Positions 18,632-27,816 of a DNA stretch of 64,000 nt are shown here, one piece after another. Source of the stretch: Bermanella sp. WJH001 (lineage in GTDB: Bacteria; Pseudomonadota; Gammaproteobacteria; Pseudomonadales; Oceanobacteraceae); assembly GCF_030070105.1 (NCBI RefSeq), contig NZ_JASJOO010000006.1:1-64000 (forward strand), written 5' to 3'. Position 1 is the stretch's first letter; each line of letters begins with the position of its first letter. The notes beneath the pieces were generated by a model, which was given only the letters and a program-made list of their open reading frames with translations, did not search any database and was not told the DNA's origin. The translations under genes were made by a program, and so were the position numbers.

Positions 18632-19453
18632 TTAAGATGCACTTGCTGATGTGTCTAACTCATTTAGATGACTTAGAAACAGTGTGAAAATTTCAGACTG
18701 TGTGGATGTGTTTAAGCGGGTGTGAATATTTTTACGGTGTACCTTTACCGTGCCTAAACTAATATTGAGTTGATTGGCGATGGCCTTTGATGAGTGCCCT
18801 TGCAAAATTAAAGCGGTAATTTCTTGCTCACGTTTAGTGAGTACGCCATTGGCAAACGTGCTTAATGCGTGATTCATGGCACCAGCTTCGGTTTCGTATT
18901 TCACATATTCTTGTGATTGAGATAACCAAAATTGGCGCACTAATGAGTTAATAATAGGGTACACATCATTTAGCCGTTTAAGTTCTGCACGGGTGATGGT
19001 ACCTAGGCGTGTTTTACGTCCAATGGTGATGGCGCATGCCACATCATTATCCAAGTGAATAATAATGTTGATCTCATCAACAAAATCAAAATCTTTGTAG
19101 CAGGTTTGGTAGTATTCGGTGGTTTCAAATGAATCCGGTGCAATATCGGTTAAACGGCTTATGTTCGGTATTGTGCCGTCTTCTATCCCTTTGCAAAGCG
19201 GATCAAGAATGTATTCTTTTTTAAGGTAGCTACGTAAAGTTGGGCTGTGTTCAGCCTGATTTGTTGGGTGCAGAACAATTGGCTTAAATGCTTTTTTAAA
19301 CGTCAGCATTAATACACTATCAAAATTACATTGGCTGGCCAAAAACTCCTCAAGCGCATTTGGAAAGCTGCGCAAGCGAATATGATCAATTAAGGATGCC
19401 AGTTGTTTTTGCCAATTAACCTGATGAGGAGGTTGGCCCGTTATGGAGTTCAT
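18632..19453 (-). CDS. LuxR-type transcriptional regulator
   Basis: The 273-residue protein has a C-terminal GerE/LuxR helix-turn-helix at about 205-262 (LTKREQEITALILQGHSSKAI, LNISLGTVKVHRKNIH). The N-terminal 200 residues look like an unassigned ligand- or partner-binding domain without a receiver aspartate pattern. It sits immediately downstream of spuC on the same strand, 78 bases away, so it may be co-transcribed and act on polyamine genes. The autoinducer-binding signature of LuxR itself is not evident, so quorum sensing is not implied. Confidence 0.82.
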   Translation of the reverse strand: MNSITGQPPHQVNWQKQLASLIDHIRLRSFPNALEEFLASQCNFDSVLMLTFKKAFKPIVLHPTNQAEHSPTLRSYLKKEYILDPLCKGIEDGTIPNISRLTDIAPDSFETTEYYQTCYKDFDFVDEINIIIHLDNDVACAITIGRKTRLGTITRAELKRLNDVYPIINSLVRQFWLSQSQEYVKYETEAGAMNHALSTFANGVLTKREQEITALILQGHSSKAIANQLNISLGTVKVHRKNIHTRLNTSTQSEIFTLFLSHLNELDTSASAS

Positions 19454-19531
19454 GTTGCCTCTGTAAAATTGTGGTCAGACATCAAAACAACGAAAGCAGG
19501 TTTTAGGCTTTCGTTGTTTTACTGACAACGT

Positions 19532-20893
19532 TTAGCTAATAGATTTTAGTGTTAAATCAAAACATAAAACGGCTTTATCAAGCAGTTCGTCAACTTCTGC
19601 ATGGCTAATAATTAATGGTGGTGAAAGTACCATGCGGCTTCCAGTTGCACGCATAATTAAGCCATTCTCAAAACAATGATCACGGCAAATTAAACCAATA
19701 TTAATATCGTCGCCAAAAAATTCTTTTGGCGCTTTATTTTTCACAAGAGCGATGCCGGCAATTAAACCTGTGCCAACAATGTTGCCAACCAACGGGTGGT
19801 CACCTAAACGTTTGCGCAGTTCGCTTTGAAAATAGGGGCCAATATCATTAGCCACATAATCAACAATGTTTTCTTGTTTCATTAAGCGGATGTTTTCAAG
19901 GGCGACGGCGGCACTTACTGGGTGTCCGGAATACGTATAACCATGATGAAAATCATCATCGTGGGCCATTAATGCATCGGTGATACGAGATCCAACGGCC
20001 ACAGCCGCTATGGGTAAATAGCCAGATGATAGGCCTTTAGCCATGGAAATAATGTCCGGTTTAATACCAAAGGTATCACTGCCAAACCAGTTTCCTGTGC
20101 GCCCAAAGCCACAAATGACTTCATCAGCGGCTAATAAAATATCGTACTTATCACAAATCTTTTGAATTTCACCCCAGTAATTAGCTGGCGGTACAATCAC
20201 CCCCCCAGCCCCTTGGATAGGCTCACCAATAAAACAGGCTACATTATCAGGGCCCACTTCAAGGATGCGATCCTCGAGTGCTTTGGCACAGGCAAGACCA
20301 AACTCTTCTTCACTCATATCGCCACCTTCCCCATACCAGTAAGGCTGGCGGATGTGTTCGATACCAGGCACCAAGGGCGCGCCTTGTTTATGCATGCCAC
20401 CCATGCCACCTAAGCTGGCACCGGCGAGGGTTGAGCCATGATAAGCATTGTCACGAGCAATTATGATATTACGGTAGGGTTTCCCTTTTACGGCCCAGTA
20501 GTGACGAACTAAGCGCATAATCGTGTCGATGGCTTCAGAGCCGGAGTTCGCAAAGAATATGTGGTTTAAATCATGGGGTGTGACACTGGCAATTTCTTTA
20601 GCAAGGAGTGCGGCTTGTTCATGGCTGGTTTGGAAGAAGGTGTTGTAATACGGCAGCGTTTGCATTTGTTTGTAAGCAGCATCAGCAAGTTCTTTGCGAC
20701 CATAACCCATGTTGACGCACCAAAGGCCTGCCATGCCATCGAGCATTTTTTTACCTTCGCTGTCCCAAATATAGACACCTTGTGCTTTTTCAATGATACG
20801 GGCGCCTTTGGCATTTAAGGCTGAGGTATTCGTAAAAGGGTGCAAGTGGTGCTGGGCATCTATGTGTTGGATGTCTTGGGTGTGCTTGGACAT
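19532..20893 (-). CDS. spuC: Putrescine:pyruvate aminotransferase (class III)
   Basis: The 453-residue PLP enzyme matches SpuC of Pseudomonas: FFANSGSEAIDTIMRLVRHY, ADEVICGFGRTGNWFGS and Schiff-base Lys286 in SMAKGLSSGYLP. SpuC transfers the amino group of putrescine (and often cadaverine) to pyruvate, giving 4-aminobutyraldehyde. The gene has AAGGAG before its ATG. A sigma-70-like promoter at 20947-20975 is overlapped by the palindrome TTGTGATCACAA, which also occurs twice upstream of puuA, so the GntR regulator at 21129-21842 probably represses it. Confidence 0.88.
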   Translation of the reverse strand: MSKHTQDIQHIDAQHHLHPFTNTSALNAKGARIIEKAQGVYIWDSEGKKMLDGMAGLWCVNMGYGRKELADAAYKQMQTLPYYNTFFQTSHEQAALLAKEIASVTPHDLNHIFFANSGSEAIDTIMRLVRHYWAVKGKPYRNIIIARDNAYHGSTLAGASLGGMGGMHKQGAPLVPGIEHIRQPYWYGEGGDMSEEEFGLACAKALEDRILEVGPDNVACFIGEPIQGAGGVIVPPANYWGEIQKICDKYDILLAADEVICGFGRTGNWFGSDTFGIKPDIISMAKGLSSGYLPIAAVAVGSRITDALMAHDDDFHHGYTYSGHPVSAAVALENIRLMKQENIVDYVANDIGPYFQSELRKRLGDHPLVGNIVGTGLIAGIALVKNKAPKEFFGDDINIGLICRDHCFENGLIMRATGSRMVLSPPLIISHAEVDELLDKAVLCFDLTLKSIS

Positions 20894-20946
20894 GTTTGCT
20901 CCTTATAAAATAGCTCAGTATCAATATAGGTTGGATTCTTTGCCTT

Positions 20947-20975
20947 ATTTTGTGATCACAAAATTAATAAGTCAA
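20947..20975 (-). promoter_or_regulatory. spuC promoter with overlapping GntR-type operator
   Basis: On the minus strand TTGACT (20970-20975) is followed after 17 bases by CAAAAT (20947-20952). The perfect palindrome TTGTGATCACAA (20950-20961) covers part of the spacer and the -10 element, a classical repressor position. TGT-N4-ACA symmetry fits GntR/FadR-type operators. Confidence 0.6.
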
Positions 20976-21128
20976 TAGTATGAGTATTTGTATTGATGAG
21001 CCAAACTCGAGATATTTGGGTTTTAGCCGCAGCAAATAGCCATGCCCATACCAGCCGCGCAGCCACCCCCCGCTCGTCATGACTCGCTTAAAGCTTAGCA
21101 GTTAGATGTGTTTTGTAACGGTCGCTGG

Positions 21129-21842
21129 TTAGCCGTGTCGATTTGATTCGTCGATAAAACGCTGAAGCGCCTCAGGGGTGCTGGCAAAATTAAAGCCTTC
21201 TCGAATATCTGCCTTAATGGCAAGTTGCAGGGCAAATCCGTCTCGGTTTTCAATGGCAGTGAGGGCTTCTGTGTGTCGATCCACCTGAGTGGATAGCTCT
21301 AAGTGGGCACTGGCTAGCTTCATAAATGGGCCAAGTTGCAGCCATAAACTTTCGATCAAAGGAAGCGTGACTTGATGGGGGTTGGCGTTGTATAAGGTGC
21401 GGTGAAACTCTTGGTTTAAGGCACTGATGGGTTCGTGGTTTCCAGAGATCTGAGTGTGGTCAATTTGAGCATCAATTTGCTGTAAAAGCTGCAATCTTGA
21501 ATCATCAATGTAAGGAAGTGCTCGCTCTGCTGCGTGGCTTTCGATGGCCATGCGAGCATGGCATAACTCATTGAACTTCATGGCCGTCATTTTTGGCACC
21601 ATGACACGCCGATTACCTTGAATTTCAAGTGCATTTTCAGCGGCCAGTTGGCGCAGGGCTTCTCGAACAGGCATGGGGCTTACATCCAGTTCTTTTGCCA
21701 GCTCGCGGATGGTCAGCGCCCGCCCAGGCAGGATTTTTCCATACATGACTGAGTGACGTAAAGTGGCATATACCCATTGGGTGATAGTTACAGATGCATC
21801 ACGCTCAGCTAAGGTAAATTCAATGGGGGAGTTCTTGTCCAT
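21129..21842 (-). CDS. GntR/FadR-family regulator of polyamine genes
   Basis: This 237-residue protein has an N-terminal winged helix (ALTIRELAKELDVSPMPVREA) and a C-terminal FCD domain (His-rich helices, e.g. LNQEFHRTLYNANP). It lies between spuC and puuA and diverges from puuA. Palindromes TTGTGATCACAA occur in front of both targets, suggesting that this protein binds them. The effector may be a polyamine or gamma-glutamylated intermediate; this is inference from the neighbourhood. Confidence 0.82.
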   Translation of the reverse strand: MDKNSPIEFTLAERDASVTITQWVYATLRHSVMYGKILPGRALTIRELAKELDVSPMPVREALRQLAAENALEIQGNRRVMVPKMTAMKFNELCHARMAIESHAAERALPYIDDSRLQLLQQIDAQIDHTQISGNHEPISALNQEFHRTLYNANPHQVTLPLIESLWLQLGPFMKLASAHLELSTQVDRHTEALTAIENRDGFALQLAIKADIREGFNFASTPEALQRFIDESNRHG

Positions 21843-21939
21843 ATTGTATTAGTGGCCTTGAATAATACTTTTCAAATCGATATCGCATTTTGCTGAATAA
21901 AGCGTATGTTACTCGGTTGTGAGGGACCTTTAAATATTT

Positions 21940-21974
21940 TTGTGATCACAATACCTTAGTTATTGTGATCACAA
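21940..21974. promoter_or_regulatory. Tandem operator upstream of puuA
   Basis: Two exact copies of TTGTGATCACAA lie at 21940-21951 and 21963-21974, centres 23 bases apart, in the divergent region between the GntR-type regulator and puuA. With the third copy at spuC they define a shared operator. TGTGA and TCACA are directly adjacent here, unlike a CRP site, which needs six bases between them. Confidence 0.7.
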
Positions 21975-22059
21975 AAATGTTGAATGTTTTAAAATTTTTT
22001 GTAAATTGCAGTTAAAACCTGCTTTGCCGCTTGTCGGTTACGATCAAAGAGAAATGACA

Positions 22060-23412
22060 ATGTCATCCAATAGCGATTTAGAATTTGATTTATTTATTAC
22101 GGATTTAAACGGTAATTTACGTGGTAAACGTATGCCGCCCAGTGCCAGTAAAAAAATGGCAAAAGAAGGCATCAAATTACCGCGCTCAGTGGTGGGCATG
22201 GATGTCTGGGGTAATGACGTATGGGAGAACGGTTTAGTATTTGAAACAGGTGATAGTGATGGTATCTGTATGCCAGTGCACTTAGACCCGATTCCAGTAC
22301 CTTGGGCGCAATCACCGCGTAATCAAATCTTGGCCATGATGTATAACCCAGATGGTACCCCATTTTTGGCGGATCCTCGCCAAATACTGGCACACATTAC
22401 AGAGCGCTTTAAAAAACTAGGCATTACGCCAGTAATGGCCACTGAACTTGAGTTTTACTTGATGGATGCGGAGTCTGAAAAAAGCCAGCGTCCGCGTCCA
22501 CCTAAAATGCTTGATGGTCATGGTCGTCGCTTGAGCGAAACCGATTGTTACTCAATTGATGAAATGGATAACCTTGAAGCGTTCTTTACCGAAGTACGTG
22601 AAACCTGCGAAGTGCAAGGTGTGCCTGCCGATACGATTATTTCTGAGTTGGGCCCTGGTCAGTTTGAGATCAACTTGAATCATGTGGATAACCCAATGCT
22701 GGCGGCTGATCAGGCAATCATGTTTAAGCGCCTTATTAAGGGTGTTTCCCGTAAACATGGTATCAGTGCTTCGTTCATGGCGAAGCCGTATGCAGACCAA
22801 AGTGGTAACGGCTTCCATGTGCATTTCAGCTTGTTAGATGAAAAAGGTAACAATATCTTTGATGACGGCACAGATGAGGGTACTGACATTTTAAAACATG
22901 CGGTTGCAGGTTTAATTCATACCATGGCCGACGGCATGTTGGTATTTGCGCCACACTTAAACTCTTATCGTCGTTTTATGAAGGGTGCTCATGCGCCAAC
23001 CGTTGCTTGCTGGGGGTATGAAAACCGTACGGTTGCCGTTCGAATACCTGAAAGCCCAGGTATTGCACGCCGCATTGAGCACCGCGTATCTGGTGCCGAT
23101 GCAAACCCGTATTTAGTGCTTGCAACTATTTTAGCCGGTGCACTTTATGGTATTGAAAATAAACTCATGCCGCCTCAGCCAATTGAAGGGGATGCCTACA
23201 CTGAAACAGAAGCAGACGATTACAGTGATGAGTACGAACTACCAAACAAGTGGGACCAAGCAACCGAAGTATTTAAAGAGTCTGACGTGCTTAATCAATA
23301 CCTAGGTGAAGAATTCATTCGTGTATTCTCAGCGGCCAAAGAGCAAGAGCAATTGCGTTTTGATGAGCGTATTTCCGATGTGGAATATGAGTCTTATTTA
23401 GGCGTGTTATAA
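22060..23412 (+). CDS. puuA: Gamma-glutamylputrescine synthetase (glutamine synthetase family)
   Basis: A glutamine-synthetase-fold ligase of 450 residues that joins glutamate to putrescine using ATP (PuuA/SpuB/SpuI). Metal and substrate motifs are present: TELEFYL, GPGQFEINL, NGFHVHFSL, the ATP-site RVSGADANPYLV. It lacks the adenylylation-type C-terminus of housekeeping GlnA. Two ATGs are close (22054 and 22060); the second is eight bases after AAAGAG and preferred, while a further upstream TTG is unlikely. It is under the TTGTGATCACAA operators and is followed by the polyamine importer. Activity on cadaverine or other diamines is possible. Confidence 0.9.
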   Translation: MSSNSDLEFDLFITDLNGNLRGKRMPPSASKKMAKEGIKLPRSVVGMDVWGNDVWENGLVFETGDSDGICMPVHLDPIPVPWAQSPRNQILAMMYNPDGTPFLADPRQILAHITERFKKLGITPVMATELEFYLMDAESEKSQRPRPPKMLDGHGRRLSETDCYSIDEMDNLEAFFTEVRETCEVQGVPADTIISELGPGQFEINLNHVDNPMLAADQAIMFKRLIKGVSRKHGISASFMAKPYADQSGNGFHVHFSLLDEKGNNIFDDGTDEGTDILKHAVAGLIHTMADGMLVFAPHLNSYRRFMKGAHAPTVACWGYENRTVAVRIPESPGIARRIEHRVSGADANPYLVLATILAGALYGIENKLMPPQPIEGDAYTETEADDYSDEYELPNKWDQATEVFKESDVLNQYLGEEFIRVFSAAKEQEQLRFDERISDVEYESYLGVL

Positions 23413-23788
23413 CCTTATTGTTCACGCCAATGGGGAGGTCTTAATTGTCCGCACAAAAGTGATGCGGGTTTATATTGGCCTCCCCATTTTAGTGCGCTTT
23501 TACATGTGAATTGTGGCGCATATAGACTAAATACCTAATGGGGGGTATATAGTAAAAACAACCCATTGCGTACATTGAAATGAGAAACACGGGACGTGTT
23601 TACAGAATATAAAAAGCCCCCAAAGAGAGGCTTGAACGTGCAAGTTTTGACCTGACGGATCCAGCCAAAACCATAAAAATAAAAATAAAGCTCGTTCCTA
23701 TTGATGCTGTGTTTATTGAGCGCACAAATGGGGATGAGGCAAGACAATGTGGCCCTACACTACACATTGCAACACTGGAGATAACGAA
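23413..23788 (+). other. Gene-free stretch between puuA and potF
   Basis: No credible gene. A compound hairpin occupies 23429-23490, and the remainder presumably holds the promoter of the pot operon, though I see no clear -35/-10 or sigma-54 element. An in-frame ATG of the potF frame at 23747 has no ribosome-binding site. Confidence 0.6.
23429..23490 (+). terminator. Compound hairpin, probable puuA terminator
   Basis: AATGGGGAGG (23429-23438) pairs perfectly with CCTCCCCATT (23479-23488), followed by a short T run. The loop itself contains a small CCGCA/TGCGG hairpin. It starts 17 bases after the puuA stop. Confidence 0.6.
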
Positions 23789-24883
23789 ATGAATCCGTTT
23801 AAGCTAGGTATCGCAACCGCTTTAACATTGGCCTTGGCGCATAATGCTTTAGCACAAGAAAATGTTTTAAATATCTACAACTGGTCAGACTATATTGATC
23901 CAGCTGATGTGACAAAATTCGAAAAAGAAAGCGGCATTAAAGTGAATTATGATGTTTATGATTCTAATGAAATGCTAGAAGCGAAACTAATGGCAGGTAA
24001 CAGTGGCTACGACGTTGTTGTACCTACTGGCGCATTCCTTGAGCGTCAATTACAAGCAGGTGTTTACGCCAAGATTGATAAAACAAAGTTAAGCAATTAC
24101 AAAAATGTAGATGCTGAGCTTGCTAAAAAAATTGCTCGTAGTGACAAAGAAAACCTACATAACGTACCTTATGCATGGGGCACCATTGGCTTAGGGTATA
24201 ACCTAGAGATGCTGCAAAAGCGTCTAGGTAAAGACATGCCGCTTGATACCTTAGACTTAATATTCAAACCTGAATTAAGCGCTAAGTTGAAAGATTGTGG
24301 TGTGGCCTTACTTGATGCGCCAGCGGATGTTTTGTCTGTGGCAATGAACTACTTAGGCCTTGATCCAAACTCAGAAAACAAAGCAGACCTTAAGAAAGCC
24401 ACCGACTTATTAAAAGCCAATCGTGCAAACTATAAGTACTTTCATTCCAGCCAATATATTTCAGATTTAGCAAATGGCGATGTATGTCTCGCACTAGGCT
24501 ATAATGGAGATATATTACAGTCGCAGAGCCGTGCTGAAGAAGCGGGTCAAGGAATTCAAGTGGCGTACTCCATTCCTAAAGAAGGTACACAAGTATGGTT
24601 TGACCTAATGGCCATTCCTGCCGATGCCCCAAACAAGGAAAACGCATACAAGTTCATTGATTTTGTGTTGCGTGGCGAAACTGCGGCTAACATTTCAAAT
24701 TATGTGTATTACGCTGTACCCAATACTGAGGCCACTCCTTTTATAGAAAAAGAAGTGTTAAGTAATCCTGGTATCTATCCGACGGATGCAGTTAAAGCTA
24801 AGCTATTTCCTCAGCTAGCGCATACAGCTAAGTTTGATCGTCTGTTATCTCGTGCTTGGACCGGTATTAAAACCGGACGTTAA
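23789..24883 (+). CDS. potF: Polyamine ABC transporter substrate-binding protein
   Basis: Periplasmic binding protein of 364 residues with a Sec signal (LGIATALTLALAHNALAQ) and the polyamine-binding family start NVLNIYNWSDYIDP, SNEMLEAKLMAGNSGYDVVVP. It delivers putrescine or related polyamines to PotGHI and matches PotF/SpuD/SpuE. The ATG chosen follows TGGAG by eight bases; an ATG 14 codons upstream would precede the signal peptide with a polar tail and is unlikely. A hairpin follows the gene, as is usual where the binding protein is made in excess over the membrane components. Confidence 0.93.
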   Translation: MNPFKLGIATALTLALAHNALAQENVLNIYNWSDYIDPADVTKFEKESGIKVNYDVYDSNEMLEAKLMAGNSGYDVVVPTGAFLERQLQAGVYAKIDKTKLSNYKNVDAELAKKIARSDKENLHNVPYAWGTIGLGYNLEMLQKRLGKDMPLDTLDLIFKPELSAKLKDCGVALLDAPADVLSVAMNYLGLDPNSENKADLKKATDLLKANRANYKYFHSSQYISDLANGDVCLALGYNGDILQSQSRAEEAGQGIQVAYSIPKEGTQVWFDLMAIPADAPNKENAYKFIDFVLRGETAANISNYVYYAVPNTEATPFIEKEVLSNPGIYPTDAVKAKLFPQLAHTAKFDRLLSRAWTGIKTGR

Positions 24884-24890
24884 CTAACTT

Positions 24891-24920
24891 AATACCCGCC
24901 TATGGTGGGTATTTTATTTT
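24891..24920 (+). terminator. Attenuating hairpin between potF and potG
   Basis: AATACCCGCC-TAT-GGTGGGTATT forms a ten-pair stem (one G-T pair) followed by TTATTTTT, eight bases after potF. It probably terminates part of the transcription, lowering potGHI relative to potF. Confidence 0.75.
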
Positions 24921-24960
24921 TAACAGCCTTAAGGCTAAGAGCAGAATATTGGCGGTTACC

Positions 24961-26133
24961 ATGAATGTTTCTGAATTAAAATCAACCATAACCGGTGTGG
25001 CGAATCCTGTGAATACTGAACTACCTCTATGGAAACAACCAGATGCGACACCTTTTGTTCGCATTGAAAACATCACAAAAAAGTTTGATGACTTTACAGC
25101 TGTTGATAACGTCTCGTTAAATATTTATAAAAAAGAACTGTTCTGTTTATTGGGCGGATCCGGTTCAGGTAAAAGTACCTTGCTTCGAATGCTTGCGGGC
25201 TTTGAAAGCCCAACAAGTGGTCGCATTATTATTGATGGTGTTGACATGGAAGGTATACAGCCTTGGAATCGTCCAGTGAATATGATGTTCCAGTCTTATG
25301 CTTTATTTCCCCACTTATCAGTAGCTGACAATATTGCCTTTGGTTTAAAACGAGAAGGTGCCAGCAAGCAAGACGTTAAAAGACGAGTAGCCGAAATGCT
25401 CGACATGGTTCAGCTTGGTCATTTAGGCAAACGCAAACCTCATCAGTTATCTGGTGGTCAACGCCAGCGTGTTGCGTTAGCCCGTTCGTTAGTTAAGCGC
25501 CCAAAATTATTATTATTAGATGAGCCGCTCGGTGCATTAGATAAAAAACTGCGTGAAGAAACTCAGTTTGAAATCATGAACCTACAAGAAGATTTAGGTG
25601 TGACCTTTGTGGTGGTTACCCATGACCAAGAAGAGGCTATGACCCTAGCCACGCGTATTGGGGTAATGAACCAAGGTTTAATTGTACAAACCGACGCGCC
25701 TCACGATGTGTATGAATATCCAAATAGTCGATTTGTTGCCGAATTCATTGGCTCAGTAAATTTACTTGAAGGTGTGGTGACTGAAGATAACGTCGACAGT
25801 GTGCGTATTAAATCAAAAGATGCGGGCTGTGAATTTTATGTGCCCCATGGCATCAGCTGTGCGCCTCAACAAAAAGTGCACGTGGCCCTTCGCCCTGAAA
25901 AAATTAAAATGACCCGCATCAAACCAGTACAAGAAGAAAACCTGATGCAAGGTGAAATTCTTGAAATTGCTTACATGGGAAGCTTGTCTGTGTATCGCGT
26001 GCAATTGCAAAGTGGTAAAGAGATTCGTGTTACTCAACCAAACTTTGCTCGTGATATGGGTGAACGCTTTACTTGGAATGAGAAAGTATTCTTGTCTTGG
26101 GATGTGGATAGTAGCGTGGTACTAACATCATGA
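24961..26133 (+). CDS. potG: Polyamine ABC transporter ATP-binding protein
   Basis: The ATPase of the importer: Walker A GGSGSGKST, signature LSGGQRQRVALARSL, Walker B LLLLDEPLGALD, H-loop VTHDQEEA, then a C-terminal TOBE domain (VALRPEKIKMTRI). It aligns with E. coli PotG throughout (390 residues). An in-frame TTG four codons upstream with AAGAG at seven bases is an alternative start; the ATG is kept because the added residues are not conserved. Its stop overlaps potH by four bases. Confidence 0.93.
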   Translation: MNVSELKSTITGVANPVNTELPLWKQPDATPFVRIENITKKFDDFTAVDNVSLNIYKKELFCLLGGSGSGKSTLLRMLAGFESPTSGRIIIDGVDMEGIQPWNRPVNMMFQSYALFPHLSVADNIAFGLKREGASKQDVKRRVAEMLDMVQLGHLGKRKPHQLSGGQRQRVALARSLVKRPKLLLLDEPLGALDKKLREETQFEIMNLQEDLGVTFVVVTHDQEEAMTLATRIGVMNQGLIVQTDAPHDVYEYPNSRFVAEFIGSVNLLEGVVTEDNVDSVRIKSKDAGCEFYVPHGISCAPQQKVHVALRPEKIKMTRIKPVQEENLMQGEILEIAYMGSLSVYRVQLQSGKEIRVTQPNFARDMGERFTWNEKVFLSWDVDSSVVLTS

Positions 26134-27086
26134 GTTCATTTTCTGGAAACGTGTGGCTTTCTGGATTTTCAACTTGGAAGGCGCGCTTAACTATATTTAC
26201 CAAAATCAATTGGGGTCGCCTTGGTGTGATCTCAGTTCCTTACCTTTGGTTAGCAGTGTTCTTTTTTATACCGTTTTTAGTGGTATTTAAAATTTCACTT
26301 TCCGAATCGGCCATTGCTATTCCACCGTACAGTGACCTACTGGACTTTAATGTTGAAGAGGCTTATCTCAATATTAAATTGAATCTAGGTAATTACCTGT
26401 ATTTATGGGAAGACAGCTTTTATTTTGATGCCTACCTCAGCTCGATTAAAATCGCCGCGGTTTCAACTTTCTTTACTTTGTTAGTGGGTTTTCCCATTGC
26501 ATATTTGATTGCAAGAAGTGATGAAAAAATTCGTGGTATTTTATTAGCACTGGTTATTTTGCCATTTTGGACATCGTTCCTATTACGCGTATACGCGTGG
26601 GTGGGTTTGTTAAAAAACCAAGGTCTGATCAACGAAGTGTTACTTTCGTTGGGGATTATTAATGAACCACTCACCATGCTGCAAACTGACTTTGCGGTTT
26701 ATATCGGTATTGTTTATACCTACTTACCTTTCATGATTTTACCTTTGTATTCTGCTCTTGAAAAAATGGATATTTCTCTACTTGAGGCAGCAGAAGATTT
26801 AGGTGCACGCCCTATTCAAAGCTTTTTCATGGTCACCATTCCTTTGGCTATGCCCGGCATTATTGCTGGCTGCATGTTGGTATTTATTCCGGCTGTGGGT
26901 GAGTACGTGATACCTGCACTTTTAGGTGGCTCAGATACCTTGATGATTGGTCGCGTATTGTGGGATGAATTCTCGTTGAATCGTGATTGGCCAATGGCAT
27001 CTGCAGTTGCAACTGTCATGCTGGTGTTCTTAGTGTTGCCGATCATGTTAATACGCAACAAGTCTGGTAAAGAGGAGGGCATGTAA
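26130..27086 (+). CDS. potH: Polyamine ABC transporter permease
   Basis: This 318-residue inner-membrane permease has six membrane helices and the EAA coupling loop (EAAEDLGARPIQSFFMVTIPL). ISLSESAIAIPPYSDLL and YVPFMILPLY-type segments parallel E. coli PotH. It starts inside the potG stop (ATGA) and ends inside the potI start (TAATG), so the three are translationally coupled. Confidence 0.93.
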   Translation: MSSFSGNVWLSGFSTWKARLTIFTKINWGRLGVISVPYLWLAVFFFIPFLVVFKISLSESAIAIPPYSDLLDFNVEEAYLNIKLNLGNYLYLWEDSFYFDAYLSSIKIAAVSTFFTLLVGFPIAYLIARSDEKIRGILLALVILPFWTSFLLRVYAWVGLLKNQGLINEVLLSLGIINEPLTMLQTDFAVYIGIVYTYLPFMILPLYSALEKMDISLLEAAEDLGARPIQSFFMVTIPLAMPGIIAGCMLVFIPAVGEYVIPALLGGSDTLMIGRVLWDEFSLNRDWPMASAVATVMLVFLVLPIMLIRNKSGKEEGM

Positions 27087-27763
27087 TGAAAAGACGTTCT
27101 CTGTTTTTAAATTCAACGGCGGCATTTTTAAGTTTAAAAATTGCCTTCATCAGTGCCACCCTTGCGGTGGTGTTGGGCACCATGGCTGGTTTTGCTTTAT
27201 CTCGAATGGGGCGTTTTCGCGGTAAATTACTATTTTCTGGCTGGGTCAGTGCTCCTCTGGTAATGCCCGAAGTGATCACAGGTCTTTCGTTGTTACTATT
27301 GTTTGTAGCAATGGAAAGTGCGTTTGGCTGGCCAGCTGGTCGTGGTGAGTTAACGGTTATTATTGCTCATACAACATTCTGTTTAGCGTATGTTGCGGTA
27401 ATTGTGCAGTCACGATTAGTCGTGCTGGATGACACATTAGAAGAAGCCGCAATGGATTTAGGTGCTAAACCTTCTACCTTATTTTTCTTGGTGACATTGC
27501 CGCTCATTTCACCTGCCATTATTGCAGGTTGGTTGCTGTCGTTTACGTTGTCATTAGATGACTTGGTGATCGCAAGCTTTGTATCTGGCCCAGGTGACAG
27601 TACGTTACCTATGGTGATTTTCTCCAAGGTACGTTTAGGGGTGACACCAGAAGTAAATGCGCTAGCCACATTAATGATCGCAATCGTAGCCATTGGCGTT
27701 ATTTTCGCCATGTTATATATGCGTAAGCAAAACAAAATGTTGGCAGCAGCCCAAGAAGGCTAA
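27086..27763 (+). CDS. potI: Polyamine ABC transporter permease, short N-terminus
   Basis: The second permease has the family core (PLVMPEVITGLSLLLLFVA, EEAAMDLGAKPSTLFFLVTLPL, FTLSLDDLVIASFVSGPG) and clearly is PotI/SpuH. At 225 residues it is about 55 shorter than E. coli PotI (281). The missing part is the N-terminal region with the first membrane helix and the following periplasmic segment: MKRRSLFLNSTAAF leads straight into what is helix 2 in relatives. An in-frame TAA lies at 27068-27070 and a strong GAGGAGG site precedes the ATG, so no longer start exists. It therefore seems to be an in-frame deletion. Whether the transporter still works is unknown. Confidence 0.88.
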   Translation: MKRRSLFLNSTAAFLSLKIAFISATLAVVLGTMAGFALSRMGRFRGKLLFSGWVSAPLVMPEVITGLSLLLLFVAMESAFGWPAGRGELTVIIAHTTFCLAYVAVIVQSRLVVLDDTLEEAAMDLGAKPSTLFFLVTLPLISPAIIAGWLLSFTLSLDDLVIASFVSGPGDSTLPMVIFSKVRLGVTPEVNALATLMIAIVAIGVIFAMLYMRKQNKMLAAAQEG

Positions 27764-27816
27764 TTAATATTAATAATGGTGCTGTGAGCAGCACCTATTT
27801 AAAAATAGGTTAGAAA

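Noticed and set aside
18632-19453. Quorum-sensing LuxR
   Set aside because: The C-terminal helix-turn-helix is clear, but the N-terminal domain shows no recognisable acyl-homoserine-lactone-binding signature and no luxI lies nearby.
20950-21974. TTGTGATCACAA palindromes as CRP sites
   Set aside because: CRP needs TGTGA and TCACA separated by six bases; here they abut. TGT-N4-ACA symmetry fits the adjacent GntR-type regulator better.
23535-23747. 70-codon reading frame on the minus strand between puuA and potF
   Set aside because: No start site, no domain, and low-complexity aromatic-rich translation of AT-rich DNA.
27367-27735. 122-codon antisense reading frame inside potI
   Set aside because: It is a mirror of the permease coding sequence, with composition typical of antisense shadows.
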